DNA from: Bacteroidota bacterium
Lineage (GTDB): Bacteria; Bacteroidota; Bacteroidia; 2-12-FULL-35-15
Length of the DNA stretch: 64,000 nucleotides
Direction: 5' to 3'
Assembly (NCBI GenBank): GCA_017303895.1
Contig: JAFLBF010000004.1
Location: forward strand, 232,719 to 296,718
Part shown: positions 52,674-62,400 of the stretch, piece after piece
How positions within the stretch are numbered: the stretch's first letter is position 1
How the letters are laid out: each line of letters opens with the position of its first letter
Position numbers and translations under genes: made by a program
The notes under the pieces: model-generated
The model's database searches: none
What the model was told of the DNA's origin: nothing
The model's input: the letters and a program-made list of their open reading frames with translations, nothing else

Positions 52674-53867
52674 ATGAGCAAATTATCTGACAGAATAAAT
52701 AACCTTGCTGAATCTCAAACATTAGCGATGGCTAAAAAAAGTCGTGAACTTCAAGCACAAGGCAAAGATATTATCAGCCTGAGCATTGGCGAGCCCGACT
52801 TTAACACTCCCGATTTTATAAAAGAAGCAGCAAAAAAAGCGATCGATAATAACATCACACGCTATACACCTGTTCCTGGTATTTTGGATGTCAGAAAAGC
52901 TATTTCCGAAAAATTCAAACGCGATAATGGATTAAACTACACCCCTGAACAAATTGTTGTATCAACGGGTGCTAAACAATCGATTGCGAATGTGATACTC
53001 AGCATGGTCAATCCAGATGAAGAAGTGATCGTACCTATTCCATATTGGGTGAGTTATATCGAAACAATAAAATTAGCAGAGGGAATACCTGTTACCATTC
53101 CAACATCTGTTGAATCTAATTTCAAGATCACTCCTGAACAATTAAAGAAAGCCATCACTCCAAAAACAAAGATGATGGTATTCAGCACTCCTTGCAACCC
53201 AAGCGGCTCGGTTTATACAAAAGATGAATTAAAAGCCTTGGCAGATGTGATCATTCAGCATCCTGACCTTTATGTTATTTCTGATGAGATCTATGAATAC
53301 ATCAATTTCATTGGAAAACATGAAAGCTTGGCTCAATTTGATTTTATATACGACCGTGTGATCACCGTAAATGGCGTTTCAAAAGGTTATGCAATGACAG
53401 GATGGAGAATTGGTTACATCGGTGCACCGAAATGGATAGCTGATGCTTGCGAAAAAATGCAAGGACAGTTTACATCCGGCACCTGTTCGATTGCTCAAAT
53501 GGCAGCCATGGAAGGGATTAAGGCTGACCCGTCAGTAACATTTGAAATGCGCGATGCATTCAAAAAACGTAGAGATCTTGTATTAGGATTATTAAAAGAA
53601 ATTCCGGGCATGAAGACCAATATCCCTGATGGTGCATTTTATATCTTCCCGGATATTTCATATTATTTCGGAAAATCTTTTGAAAATTATAAGATCAACA
53701 ACTCCAATGATCTTAGCATGTATTTACTTGAAGAAGGTAATGTTGCTTTAGTTTCTGGTGATGCATTTGGAGACAACAACTGTATCCGTTTCTCTTATGC
53801 AACTTCAGAAGACAAACTGATCGAATCGGTAAAAAGAGTAAAAGAAGCTTTGGCAAAACTTAAATAA
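52674..53867 (+). CDS. Class I/II aminotransferase (aspartate aminotransferase-like)
   Basis: A 397-residue PLP enzyme. Motifs: ISLSIGEPDFNTPDFIKEAA near residue 35, FSTPCNPSGSVYTKDEL with the conserved Asn, DEIYEYINF, and the Schiff-base lysine in NGVSKGYAMTGWRIGYIGAP. The C-terminal Arg needed for the substrate carboxylate falls in IRFSYATS. Members of this group transfer amino groups between aspartate/glutamate and keto acids, and some also use prephenate. Its stop codon TAA is directly followed by the ATG of the next gene, so the two are cotranscribed. Confidence 0.88.
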   Translation: MSKLSDRINNLAESQTLAMAKKSRELQAQGKDIISLSIGEPDFNTPDFIKEAAKKAIDNNITRYTPVPGILDVRKAISEKFKRDNGLNYTPEQIVVSTGAKQSIANVILSMVNPDEEVIVPIPYWVSYIETIKLAEGIPVTIPTSVESNFKITPEQLKKAITPKTKMMVFSTPCNPSGSVYTKDELKALADVIIQHPDLYVISDEIYEYINFIGKHESLAQFDFIYDRVITVNGVSKGYAMTGWRIGYIGAPKWIADACEKMQGQFTSGTCSIAQMAAMEGIKADPSVTFEMRDAFKKRRDLVLGLLKEIPGMKTNIPDGAFYIFPDISYYFGKSFENYKINNSNDLSMYLLEEGNVALVSGDAFGDNNCIRFSYATSEDKLIESVKRVKEALAKLK

Positions 53868-54854
53868 ATGACTATTCAGGAAATTTTTAAATCATTTAAT
53901 AAGCTGAATGTACTCATCATCGGTGATGTAATGATCGATGCCTATATGTGGGGACAGGTTTCTCGTATCTCACCCGAAGCACCTGTTCCAATTGTTGCTG
54001 TCAATAAAAAAGAAAATAGATTAGGTGGTGCGGCAAATGTTGCCTTAAATGTTCAGGCAATGGGAGCTACTCCAATTCTATGTGCAGTAATAGGTGACGA
54101 TGAGCATGCTATCACATTCAACAGTTTATTAAAAAAACAAAAATTATCTGCGGAAGGGATCATCAAAGGCAAGAAACGTGTTACTACGGTAAAAACACGC
54201 ATCATTGGAAACCATCATCAAATGCTACGAATTGATGAGGAGATCGAATCACCTATCGACAAAAAAGAGACAGAAGATCTTTTTGAAAAGATACAAAAAC
54301 TTATCACCAGCAAAAAGATCGATGTGATCATTTTTGAAGATTACGACAAAGGTGTCATCACTCCTGAATTAATATCAAAAGTTGTCAAAACTGCGAATCA
54401 GAAAAATATCCCAACGGTAGTTGATCCAAAGAAGAAAAATTTTATGGCTTATTCAGGTGTTAGTCTGTTCAAGCCCAATTTAAAGGAGTTGAAAGAAGGC
54501 TTAAAACTCGACTTCAACGTTAACAATACCACTGAACTATCTAAAATAGTGGATAGCTTCATTAAGAAACAAAAGATCGCTACAGCACTGATCACCCTGT
54601 CGGAAAAAGGTGTATATATCCATACACAAAAAACAAGATCATTGATCCCTGCACACATCAGAGACATAACCGATGTTTCGGGTGCTGGCGACACAGTAGT
54701 TAGTCTTGCCGCTTTATGCTATGCTCTAAAATTAGACCCGACAACAACAGCTACTTTATCAAATCTTGCCGGTGGTTTAGTTTGCGAAAAAGTAGGTGTA
54801 GTTCCTGTCGACAAACAACAATTGCTGAAAGAAGCAATCAAACTTAAACTATAA
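53868..54854 (+). CDS. PfkB-type heptose kinase-like protein
   Basis: A 328-residue PfkB-family carbohydrate kinase. It resembles the kinase half of HldE/RfaE (D-glycero-beta-D-manno-heptose-7-phosphate kinase): VLIIGDVMIDAYMWGQVSRISPEAPVPI split at residues 14-40, RLGGAANVALNVQAMGA, a DPKKKNFMAYSGV region, and the PfkB signature DVSGAGDTVVSLAAL with the catalytic Asp (about residues 269-283). Such an enzyme would feed lipopolysaccharide core synthesis; in Bacteroidota the adenylyltransferase is a separate gene, not seen here. It starts immediately after the aminotransferase stop. Confidence 0.85.
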   Translation: MTIQEIFKSFNKLNVLIIGDVMIDAYMWGQVSRISPEAPVPIVAVNKKENRLGGAANVALNVQAMGATPILCAVIGDDEHAITFNSLLKKQKLSAEGIIKGKKRVTTVKTRIIGNHHQMLRIDEEIESPIDKKETEDLFEKIQKLITSKKIDVIIFEDYDKGVITPELISKVVKTANQKNIPTVVDPKKKNFMAYSGVSLFKPNLKELKEGLKLDFNVNNTTELSKIVDSFIKKQKIATALITLSEKGVYIHTQKTRSLIPAHIRDITDVSGAGDTVVSLAALCYALKLDPTTTATLSNLAGGLVCEKVGVVPVDKQQLLKEAIKLKL

Positions 54855-54877
54855 TACCATTCAGGTGTTATCATTAC

Positions 54878-55606
54878 ATGGCAGAAAAAGTAATCCCATA
54901 TAAAGATTCAAGCGATAGTAAAAAAGAACAGGTAGCTACCATGTTCAACAATATTGCACCCAAATACGACTTTCTAAATCAGTTATTATCATTAGGAATT
55001 CATAAAGGATGGAGAAAAAAAGCCATCCAGCTTTTAGCCTCTAAAAAACCTAAAAAGATATTAGACATTGCAACCGGAACAGGTGATTTCGCTATTGAAG
55101 CGATGAAGCTTCAACCTGAAAAAGTAGTAGGTGTAGACATCTCGGAAGGAATGCTAAAATTAGGAGTTGAAAAGATCCATAAACTTCAGCTTGAAAAACA
55201 CATCGAATTAAAACTGGGCGACTCCGAAAATCTGCCTTTCGATGACAATTCATTCGATGCCATCACGGTTGGTTTCGGAGTAAGAAATTTTGAGCATTTG
55301 GAAAAAGGAATAGCAGAGATCTATCGTGTATTGAATCCGGGAGGAACGCTTGCGGTTTTGGAATTTTCTAAACCCAAAAAATTTCCTATTAAGCAGGTAT
55401 ATAATTTTTATTTTAGATACGTTACTCCAACTGTTGGCAAAATCTTTTCAAAAGATGCTTCAGCATATACTTATCTTCCTGAATCGGTAAATGCTTTCCC
55501 TGACGGAGAAGATTTTTTAAATGTATTAAAAAAAGCCGGATTCAAAGAATGCAAAGCAATGCCATTGACATTTGGAATTGCTTCTATCTACACCGGAAAT
55601 AAATAA
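54878..55606 (+). CDS. ubiE: Demethylmenaquinone methyltransferase
   Basis: A 242-residue SAM-dependent methyltransferase of the UbiE/MenG family, which makes menaquinone. Visible signatures: VATMFNNIAPKYDFLNQLLSLGIHKGWR in the N-terminus (described by position, residues 19-46), the SAM loop ILDIATGTGDFAIEA, GVDISEGML, and the late ITVGFGVRNFEHLEKGIAEI motif. Bacteroidota respire with menaquinone, so the MK role is most likely. The downstream porT gene begins 34 bases after its stop, the arrangement seen in several Bacteroidota. Confidence 0.93.
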   Translation: MAEKVIPYKDSSDSKKEQVATMFNNIAPKYDFLNQLLSLGIHKGWRKKAIQLLASKKPKKILDIATGTGDFAIEAMKLQPEKVVGVDISEGMLKLGVEKIHKLQLEKHIELKLGDSENLPFDDNSFDAITVGFGVRNFEHLEKGIAEIYRVLNPGGTLAVLEFSKPKKFPIKQVYNFYFRYVTPTVGKIFSKDASAYTYLPESVNAFPDGEDFLNVLKKAGFKECKAMPLTFGIASIYTGNK

Positions 55607-55640
55607 AATAAAATTCAGATATTTACGTTACAACTCAGAT

Positions 55641-56363
55641 TTGAAAAACTCGATCAAATATACCCTCATCTCCATAGCAATAATGCTATCATCACTGACT
55701 TATGCTCAGGATGGAGCTAATAGAGGTAATTTGAGCTCGTACTATCATGAGAAGTTACACTTTGGCTTTACAATCGGTGTAAACCGTTCCAACTTTGTTA
55801 TTCAAAATGCAGAACATTTTGAGCGTTTCGATTCATTAAAATGGATCCATTCCTCTCCTAAAACTGGCTTCAACCTGGGAATTGTATCCGAATTAAGATT
55901 ACATGAGTATGTAACACTTCGATTTGTACCTAATCTTTCTTTTGCTGAAAGGAACTTAGAATTCTATGTTGAAGGAGCCTATGATACACTCACTCAAAAG
56001 AAGACAATCGAATCAACCTTTTTAAATTTCCCATTGGATCTAAAATTGCGATCAAAACGAGTTGGCAATTTTGGTGCATACATCTTAGGAGGCTGGAGCT
56101 ATAGTCTGGATCTTGCCTCAAAAAGAAAAACGCAAAATGCTGCTGATCCAAATGAGCAGATCGTAAAATTAAAACGCGATGACTTTGGCTATGAAGTAGG
56201 TGCTGGTGTTGAATTCTATTTGCAATATTTCAAGTTTGCCATCGAAGGAAAATTATCCATGGGAACCAAAAACTTACTAATTAAAGACAACACACTTTAT
56301 TCCAATTCCATCGACAAACTCAATTCAAAAGTATTTTTGATCTCCCTTACCTTCGAAGGATAA
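55641..56363 (+). CDS. porT: PorT/SprT-type T9SS outer-membrane protein
   Basis: A 240-residue beta-barrel-like protein following ubiE. The reading starts with TTG at 55641, giving a signal peptide (KNSIKYTLISIAIMLSSLTYA, cut near AQ). The rest shows FTIGVNRSNFVI, FNLGIVSELRLHEYVTLRFVPNLSF, RSKRVGNFGAYILGG and a final FLISLTFEG, the alternating patterns of an 8-strand barrel. PorT (SprT) is a component of the type IX secretion apparatus in the outer membrane; the position behind ubiE and the T9SS cargoes elsewhere in the window strengthen the call. Confidence 0.8.
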   Translation: MKNSIKYTLISIAIMLSSLTYAQDGANRGNLSSYYHEKLHFGFTIGVNRSNFVIQNAEHFERFDSLKWIHSSPKTGFNLGIVSELRLHEYVTLRFVPNLSFAERNLEFYVEGAYDTLTQKKTIESTFLNFPLDLKLRSKRVGNFGAYILGGWSYSLDLASKRKTQNAADPNEQIVKLKRDDFGYEVGAGVEFYLQYFKFAIEGKLSMGTKNLLIKDNTLYSNSIDKLNSKVFLISLTFEG

Positions 56364-56452
56364 ACAACTGATATTTCTTTATTAACAATTCATTCATCAA
56401 AGCATCAAGGATGCATTATTTTGCTATTTTTACGCCTTCAATAAAAAGCAAT

Positions 56453-56911
56453 ATGAGCAAAGACCTAGTTGTAAAAAAGTCGACATTACCTGGTGCAGGA
56501 AAAGGATTATTCACAAAACGTGATATTAAAAAAGGAGAACGTATCATTGAATATTTAGGAGAGATCATCACCGAAAAAGAATTAGACAAACGTGCCGAGA
56601 AAGACATCTATGGTTATGCCATGTTCATCAGCAAAAAAAAATGCATTGATGCTTACTTTACACCAAATGAATTAGCGCGTTATGCCAATGATGCAAAAGG
56701 CTTAAGTAAAGTTAAAGGCTTAAACAACAATGCCTCTTACGAAGTATGGAGAAACAGAGGATGGATCAAGGCTGAAAAAGATATTCCTGCCGGGAGTGAG
56801 ATCTTTGTAAGTTATGGTGCTGAATACTGGAAAGACATCCGCTACAATATAAAGCTCGACAAAGAAAGAGAGAAAGAAGCTAAAAAGGCTGCTGAGAAAA
56901 AGAAAAAATAG
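56453..56911 (+). CDS. SET-domain lysine methyltransferase-like protein
   Basis: A 152-residue protein that is nearly all SET domain: STLPGAGKGLFTKRDIKKGERIIEYLGE, ARYANDAKGLSKVKGLNNNASYEVW, and SEIFVSYGAEYW, with a lysine-rich tail (KEAKKAAEKKKK). The NHSC motif of eukaryotic SETs is replaced by ANDAKG and NNNAS. It is similar in size to viral and bacterial single-domain SETs; the substrate in bacteria is not known in general. The ATG at 56453 is preferred to one at 56411, because a T-rich promoter-like region (56420-56435) lies between them. It ends 10 bases before the convergent gene. Confidence 0.78.
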   Translation: MSKDLVVKKSTLPGAGKGLFTKRDIKKGERIIEYLGEIITEKELDKRAEKDIYGYAMFISKKKCIDAYFTPNELARYANDAKGLSKVKGLNNNASYEVWRNRGWIKAEKDIPAGSEIFVSYGAEYWKDIRYNIKLDKEREKEAKKAAEKKKK

Positions 56912-56921
56912 AGAAGTCCGG

Positions 56922-57797
56922 TTACCAACGCATCAAGCTGGTTTTAGCAAAATCCCACTCAGGAGTTTTGAGCACATCTCCGAATTCTACACTATACCAT
57001 GGACTTAAGGAAGCATCATTGTAATTCTTTAAAATATGGATCTCCTGTGCCGGCATATAGCTTTGCTGAATAAGAAACAATCGTTTTTTTGTCTTAATAT
57101 TCTCACACACATCAACTACCAAAACGGCATGTCCGGGGAAACCTCCTTTTATAAAAACATCTCCAATTTGGATATCATTTAAATTACTAACCGGCTTTAG
57201 TTCTTTACTCAATGAAGCTGTACCTGCGTAATTAAAAATGGTATTGCAATAACTTTTGAATACTTTGTAGCTATCGTCTTTTCCAGCACTTTTTACCCAT
57301 GAAACTTTGTTGCCTTTAATTACGGTTCTGTATCCTTGACTCCATTTTTCAAAGCCTACATTATGGCCACTAGTGAAATTAAAATGTAAATTCTTGTAAT
57401 CTTTTATCGAATATAAATATTCCGCACGCATTCTCATTACCGCATCGGCACACTGTTGAATATCAGTCGCACCAACATCAATATCAACAACAGCATAATG
57501 TACACGCTGGTTTCCTTTTAAACTCCCATCATACAAATGCACTGATGGAGTTCCTTGTTTTAAAGGTAAATTTCGCAACCAATCGGCAAATGATCCAGGT
57601 TTAGTTTCAATCCGTTTGAATCCATCAGGCACTCTGATTCTAGCGGCAATAGAATTATTAGAACTATAATTTGAAAGCCATGAATACTTGAGTGTAATTT
57701 GTTGTGGAAATGTGATTGAGCCTTTATATGCATTTGTCTCACTACATGAAGTAGTAAAAAAAACGAACAGCATAAAAACGATCGATCTCGAAACCAT
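56922..57797 (-). CDS. DUF4846-type lipoprotein
   Basis: A 291-residue lipoprotein (signal MVSRSIVFMLFVFFTTSC, lipidated Cys18). The body matches the DUF4846 family of Bacteroidota: IRVPDGFKRIETKPGSFADWLRNLPL and VVDIDVGATDIQQCADAVMRMRAEYLY, then a later GDVFIKGGFPGHAVLVVDV that looks like an NlpC-like or CHAP-like beta-hairpin with a His but without a matching catalytic Cys. Function unknown. Its ATG overlaps the stop of the upstream gene (TAATG), so translation is coupled. It is the last of a four-gene minus-strand cluster. Confidence 0.75.
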   Translation of the reverse strand: MVSRSIVFMLFVFFTTSCSETNAYKGSITFPQQITLKYSWLSNYSSNNSIAARIRVPDGFKRIETKPGSFADWLRNLPLKQGTPSVHLYDGSLKGNQRVHYAVVDIDVGATDIQQCADAVMRMRAEYLYSIKDYKNLHFNFTSGHNVGFEKWSQGYRTVIKGNKVSWVKSAGKDDSYKVFKSYCNTIFNYAGTASLSKELKPVSNLNDIQIGDVFIKGGFPGHAVLVVDVCENIKTKKRLFLIQQSYMPAQEIHILKNYNDASLSPWYSVEFGDVLKTPEWDFAKTSLMRW

Positions 57798-58447
57798 TAT
57801 TGAGCAATTTCTTTTTTTCCAAAAATTTGTTTGTGTGAGCGATACATCACATATCCAATTGAAAACTGGAAAACGCCAAAATAGCTACTGTTATTGTTTG
57901 TGACCGAATTTAAGGAATATGAATAACGGGCGCCTATCGTAAAATCTTTTTTTATATCCAATTCCATTCCCGCCAATACTCCGTAATCACTATCTACATT
58001 TGAACGAAATGACTGTACATTCATTCCGCTTTTTTTACTTCCATCAATGGTTGCTATTTGGGAATTCAAATATTGAGAATAATCAAATCCAAGATTTAAT
58101 CGTAAACTTTCACTGAATTTATATTGAGCATAGAGAGGTACAGTAATATAACCAAAACGATATTTGGTGATTGGGCTATCTCTTTTTATGGCCCTGCCTG
58201 AATAAATCAGATCTAATGCGATATTTACTCTATCATTTAACCACATGGAATATGAAAATCCACCACTGGCTAAAATTCCTGAGTTATAATTGATCGTATC
58301 TCTGTATAATTTAGAACTGGTCATCCCTACATACAAACCCAAACGTGAGAATTCTTTATTAGAGTATACCGTTTGAGCCTTAGAAGAGAGGGAGAAAAAA
58401 CAAAGCACCAACATCAGTGTCAGTGCTTTTTTTTGAAATGAGATCAT
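57797..58447 (-). CDS. Outer-membrane beta-barrel protein (PorT-like/OmpX-size)
   Basis: A 216-residue protein with a signal peptide (LTLMLVLCFFSLSSKA) and alternating beta strands: RLGLYVGMTSSKL, GGFSYSMWLNDRVNIALDLIY, YRFGYITVPLYAQYKFSESLRLNLGF, DFTIGARYSYSL, SIGYVMYRS. This is the usual form of Bacteroidota barrel proteins sometimes called 'PorT family', but it is not the porT of the ubiE locus. It starts 2 bases before the end of the upstream gene's 3' region (gap of 2) and overlaps the next gene by one base. Confidence 0.72.
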   Translation of the reverse strand: MISFQKKALTLMLVLCFFSLSSKAQTVYSNKEFSRLGLYVGMTSSKLYRDTINYNSGILASGGFSYSMWLNDRVNIALDLIYSGRAIKRDSPITKYRFGYITVPLYAQYKFSESLRLNLGFDYSQYLNSQIATIDGSKKSGMNVQSFRSNVDSDYGVLAGMELDIKKDFTIGARYSYSLNSVTNNNSSYFGVFQFSIGYVMYRSHKQIFGKKEIAQ

Positions 58448-58449
58448 AT

Positions 58450-59454
58450 TTACTTTACACTGATTTTTACAGTATAACTTCCCGTATTAGCAGCGTTATA
58501 AACTGTTTCATAAATTGAAATATAAAGCATACCACTTGCCTGAGCATTTCCGTTAAATTTTGCTCCGGCTTTTAGCACTTGAGTAGAAGACTCTCCAATT
58601 TTATATACTACATTGCCGTAAGTAGGGTAAGTAGTACCATAATTATAATCGCCTTCATATGATTCTGTTGCAGTTGTAGAACCCACGATAGTACCATCCG
58701 GTTTGTATTTGCTTCCCGATAAGCTCGCAAATGTTACCTCGCCACTAGCAGTTATGGAAATCTTTTGACCATTTTTAACCATGATCCCTGTTTTTAACCA
58801 GCCACCATTGGTATTTGAACTAATGTGTTTTGTTGCAAGTAATTTAAAAGTAAAATCACCATTCTCTCCATCACCGGAATACATCACATCTATATGCTTG
58901 ATCTTTTCTTTTGGGATTGAAAGCGTTCCATATTCCGTTTTCAAATCAATTTTAGTAAACTCGTACTTCCCGCCCATCGAATATTCATAATCAATAGATA
59001 TAACATCTTTTGAGGAAAAGCCATCTGTTACATTAAATTTTGATTGAAGCTCTAACAATGCTGCATCGGCTGTATAATCAGAAAAACTGGATGGCTCATA
59101 TTTGGATGAGTAAACAATATCATTTATAGCAGGAATTGCTTTGATATCCATTTTGATCAATTCATCATATGCCGACTTTCGCATTTGTTCATTGGAATTC
59201 GATAATTGCTTGATCAAGCCATTAACTTTATCAATTGTTGCCTTATCAGTAGAAATGCCAAGATCGAGTGCTGTAACATTTTTAATCGGAATTTCCAATT
59301 TACCGTAATCCGTTACAAGCGAAACACTGGCAATCTTTGATGTTCCACTCATCACATTACCATCTCTCATGGTAAGTTTCAATTCTACATCCGACTGAGC
59401 AAAAGCTACACTAAACAGTGCGCTAGCAATAATAGTTGCAAATATTTTCTTCAT
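58450..59454 (-). CDS. Exported protein with HEAT-like repeat and LecA-like C-terminal domain
   Basis: A 334-residue protein with a signal peptide (MKKIFATIIASALFSVAFA). Two copies of a short strand-turn motif (TDYGKLEIPIKNVTALDL and TEYGTLSIPKEKIKHIDV) flank a HEAT-like helical pair (NEQMRKSAYDELIKMDIKAI). The last 130 residues (WLKTGIMVKNGQKISITASGEV ... GVVYKIGES ... GMLYISIYETVYNAANTGSYTVKI, split) resemble the PA-IL/LecA-type jelly roll found in galactose-binding lectins. Ligand binding is an inference. It follows the repeat protein by 8 bases. Confidence 0.65.
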   Translation of the reverse strand: MKKIFATIIASALFSVAFAQSDVELKLTMRDGNVMSGTSKIASVSLVTDYGKLEIPIKNVTALDLGISTDKATIDKVNGLIKQLSNSNEQMRKSAYDELIKMDIKAIPAINDIVYSSKYEPSSFSDYTADAALLELQSKFNVTDGFSSKDVISIDYEYSMGGKYEFTKIDLKTEYGTLSIPKEKIKHIDVMYSGDGENGDFTFKLLATKHISSNTNGGWLKTGIMVKNGQKISITASGEVTFASLSGSKYKPDGTIVGSTTATESYEGDYNYGTTYPTYGNVVYKIGESSTQVLKAGAKFNGNAQASGMLYISIYETVYNAANTGSYTVKISVK

Positions 59455-59462
59455 AATTTCTG

Positions 59463-62400
59463 TTATTGATTTTCAACTTCTGTATCTCTTAAATATTCCT
59501 GTTCTGTGATCGGCACATCATCTTTAAAAAAGTAAATCGGACCAAAACTTGTTTCTTTCTTGATATACATGTGACCTTCTTTATTCTTTACAACGATCCT
59601 GCGGGTTACTTTCGCATTGTTTTCGCGAGCAGACTCCTCGGTAATACCTTCCGGATATTTTTCAGCAAGTGCGTTTTTAGCCTTGTCTTTATTTTCAGTG
59701 CTCGCAGTAACAGTTGTAGCTGTATTTCCTTTCTTCATAATCGCATCAATCTCTGCGATCTTTGCCTTTGGATATCCCTCAGAAGCTTTGATCAATAAAG
59801 CATCTTGAAACGCACTTTTAGCCATTTTATAATCTTTACTTGCCATTAATTTATCGCCTTTGGCAACAAGATCTTTATACTGCTGTTCTTTTGCCTTTGC
59901 TTTTGATTCGGCATCAATTGCTCTATTCACTTCTGCAATCTTATTAGCAGGATATGGCTCATTAGGTTTTAATGTTTGAGCCGACTTATAAGAAGTAATT
60001 GCAAGGGTATAATTCTTTTCTGCAAATGCATCGTCACCGGCTTTGATTGCGGCATCGTACTTTTCTTGTAATGCTTTTCCTTTTGCTTGATCAGCAAGCA
60101 ATGCATTGATCTTAGCAAGCTGATCCTTAGGATACTGTTCAGTGCTTTTTAACGCTCCGGCTTCGGCATATGCGGATTTTGCTGTTTCGTAATCTTTTGA
60201 TGTGAACGCAGCATCTCCTTTGGCTATTGCATCCTTATACTTTGCTTCTTTTTCTTTGGCTGAAGCTTCGTTTGTTATCAGTGCATCAATCGATGCGATC
60301 TTGTCTTTGGGATATTTTTCAGTAGGCTTAATTCCTAGTGCTTCATTATAAGCGCTTTTAGCTTCATCATACGACTTAGCAGCTAAAGCAGCATCTGCTT
60401 TTGCAACAGCAGCCTTATATTTTTCATCGATCTCTTTGGCTGAAGCATTTTTTGCTGCCAGATCAGCTAATAATTTTTCTATTTCAGCAATCTTGTCTTT
60501 CGGATACTGCTCTCCAGGTTTCAATCCCGATGCCTCAGTATATGCTGCTTTAGCTGCATCATATGTTTTCAATTTCAATGCGGCATCTCCTTTTGCAATT
60601 GCTGATTTATATTTTGCCTCAGCAGCAGCACGTTCTTTTTCGGCTGCAGCATCGCCCATTAATTTTTCAGCTTCTGCAATTTTATCCTGTGGATATTGTT
60701 CACCCGGCTTAAGGGCCAACGCTTCATTATACGCAGCTTTTGCTGCTGCATAGGTTTTGGCGGTCATAGCGGCATCACCTTTGGCTATAGCCGCTTTGTA
60801 TTTTGCTTCTTTTGCTTTCTCGGCAGCTTCTTTTTCTTTGGCAGCATTTGCATCAGCAAGGGCTTTTTCTACCTCTGCCAATTTATCTTTGGGGTATTGC
60901 TCAGAAGGTTTTAATGCGATAGCTACATTATATTGAGTTTTAGCGTTTGTATAATCTTTTACTGTTAGTGCAGCATCGCCTTTAGAAATTGCATCAGCAT
61001 ATTTCTTCTCCAGCTCTTTTGCTCCCATTTCTTTCGCAAGAATGGCATTGATCTCCGCAATCTTATCTTTTGGATATTTCTCTGCACTCTTTAGCGTTGA
61101 TGCTTCTATATAGGCGGCCTTAGCTGCATCGTACTCTTTAGTTGCAAATGAAGCATCCGCTTTTGCTATTGCTGCATTGTATTTTTCAGTCAATTCTTTT
61201 TCTTTTGCTAAGCGCTCTTTATCGGCAGCATCTTTGGCTGCTGCATCAGCGATAGCCTTATCGATCTCTGCCAACTTTGTCTTAGGATAAGCTTCTGTAG
61301 GCTTAAAACCTAAAGCTTCATTGTAGCCCGATTTTGCCTCATCATATGATTTCAACTTCAATGCAGCATCTCCTTTGGCAATTGCAGCTTTGTACTTTTC
61401 ATCCAATTCTTTTGCACCCATTTCTTTTGCAATCAATGCATCGATCTCTGCGATCTTATCTTTTGGGTATTGTTCTCCAGACTTTAGAGTTAAGGCTTCA
61501 TTGTAAGCGGATTTTGCTGCATCATACGTTTTCAATTTCAAAGCAGCATCTCCTTTTGCAAGAGCAGCTTTGTATTTAGTCTCCAATTCTTTTTCTTTCG
61601 CCAGCTTCTCTTTTTCAGCTGCAGCATCTGCCAATGCTTTATCCACTTCCGCTAATTTATCCTTTGGATATTGCTCCGATCCTTTTAAAGCCAGTGCTTC
61701 TGAATAACCCGCTTTCGCTGTCGTGTAATCTTTTGCTGAAAGCGCTTTATCACCTTTTGCAATAGCTGCATTGTATTTATCCTCTAGTTGTTTCGCACTC
61801 ATTTCCTTTGCAATCAACCCATCAATTTCCTTGATCTTATCTTTAGGATACTGCTCAGAAGCTTTCAATGCGACAGCTTCGTTGTAAGCAGCTTTAGCAT
61901 TTGTATAATCCTTTGAAGCAAATGCAGCATCTCCTTTAGAAATGGCCGCTGCATATTTTTCAGCTATTTCTTTTTCTTTTGCTAAACGTGCTTTTTCAGC
62001 AGCATCTTTGGCTGCAGCATCTGCAAGTGCTTTATCGATCTCAGCAATTTTTGTTTTAGGATAAGCTTCTGTAGATTTTATACTCAAAGCTTCATTGTAT
62101 CCTGTTTTTGCTTCATCATAGGATTTTGCTGCGAATGCCTTATCTGCTTTTGCAACAGCAGCAGCATATTTTTCATTGATCTCTTTTTCTTTAGCCTGAC
62201 GTTCTTTTTCAGCAGCATCTTTTGCTGCCAAGTCTGCCAGTATTTTATCAATAGATGCTAACTTATCTTTTGGTAATTGTTCATTAGGTTTTACAGCAAG
62301 CGCTTCATTGTAAGCCGACTTTGCAGCATCATACGTTTTAGCAGCCAATGCTTTATCGCCTTTTGCCATTGCAGCATTGTACTTGTCATTCAACTCTTTC

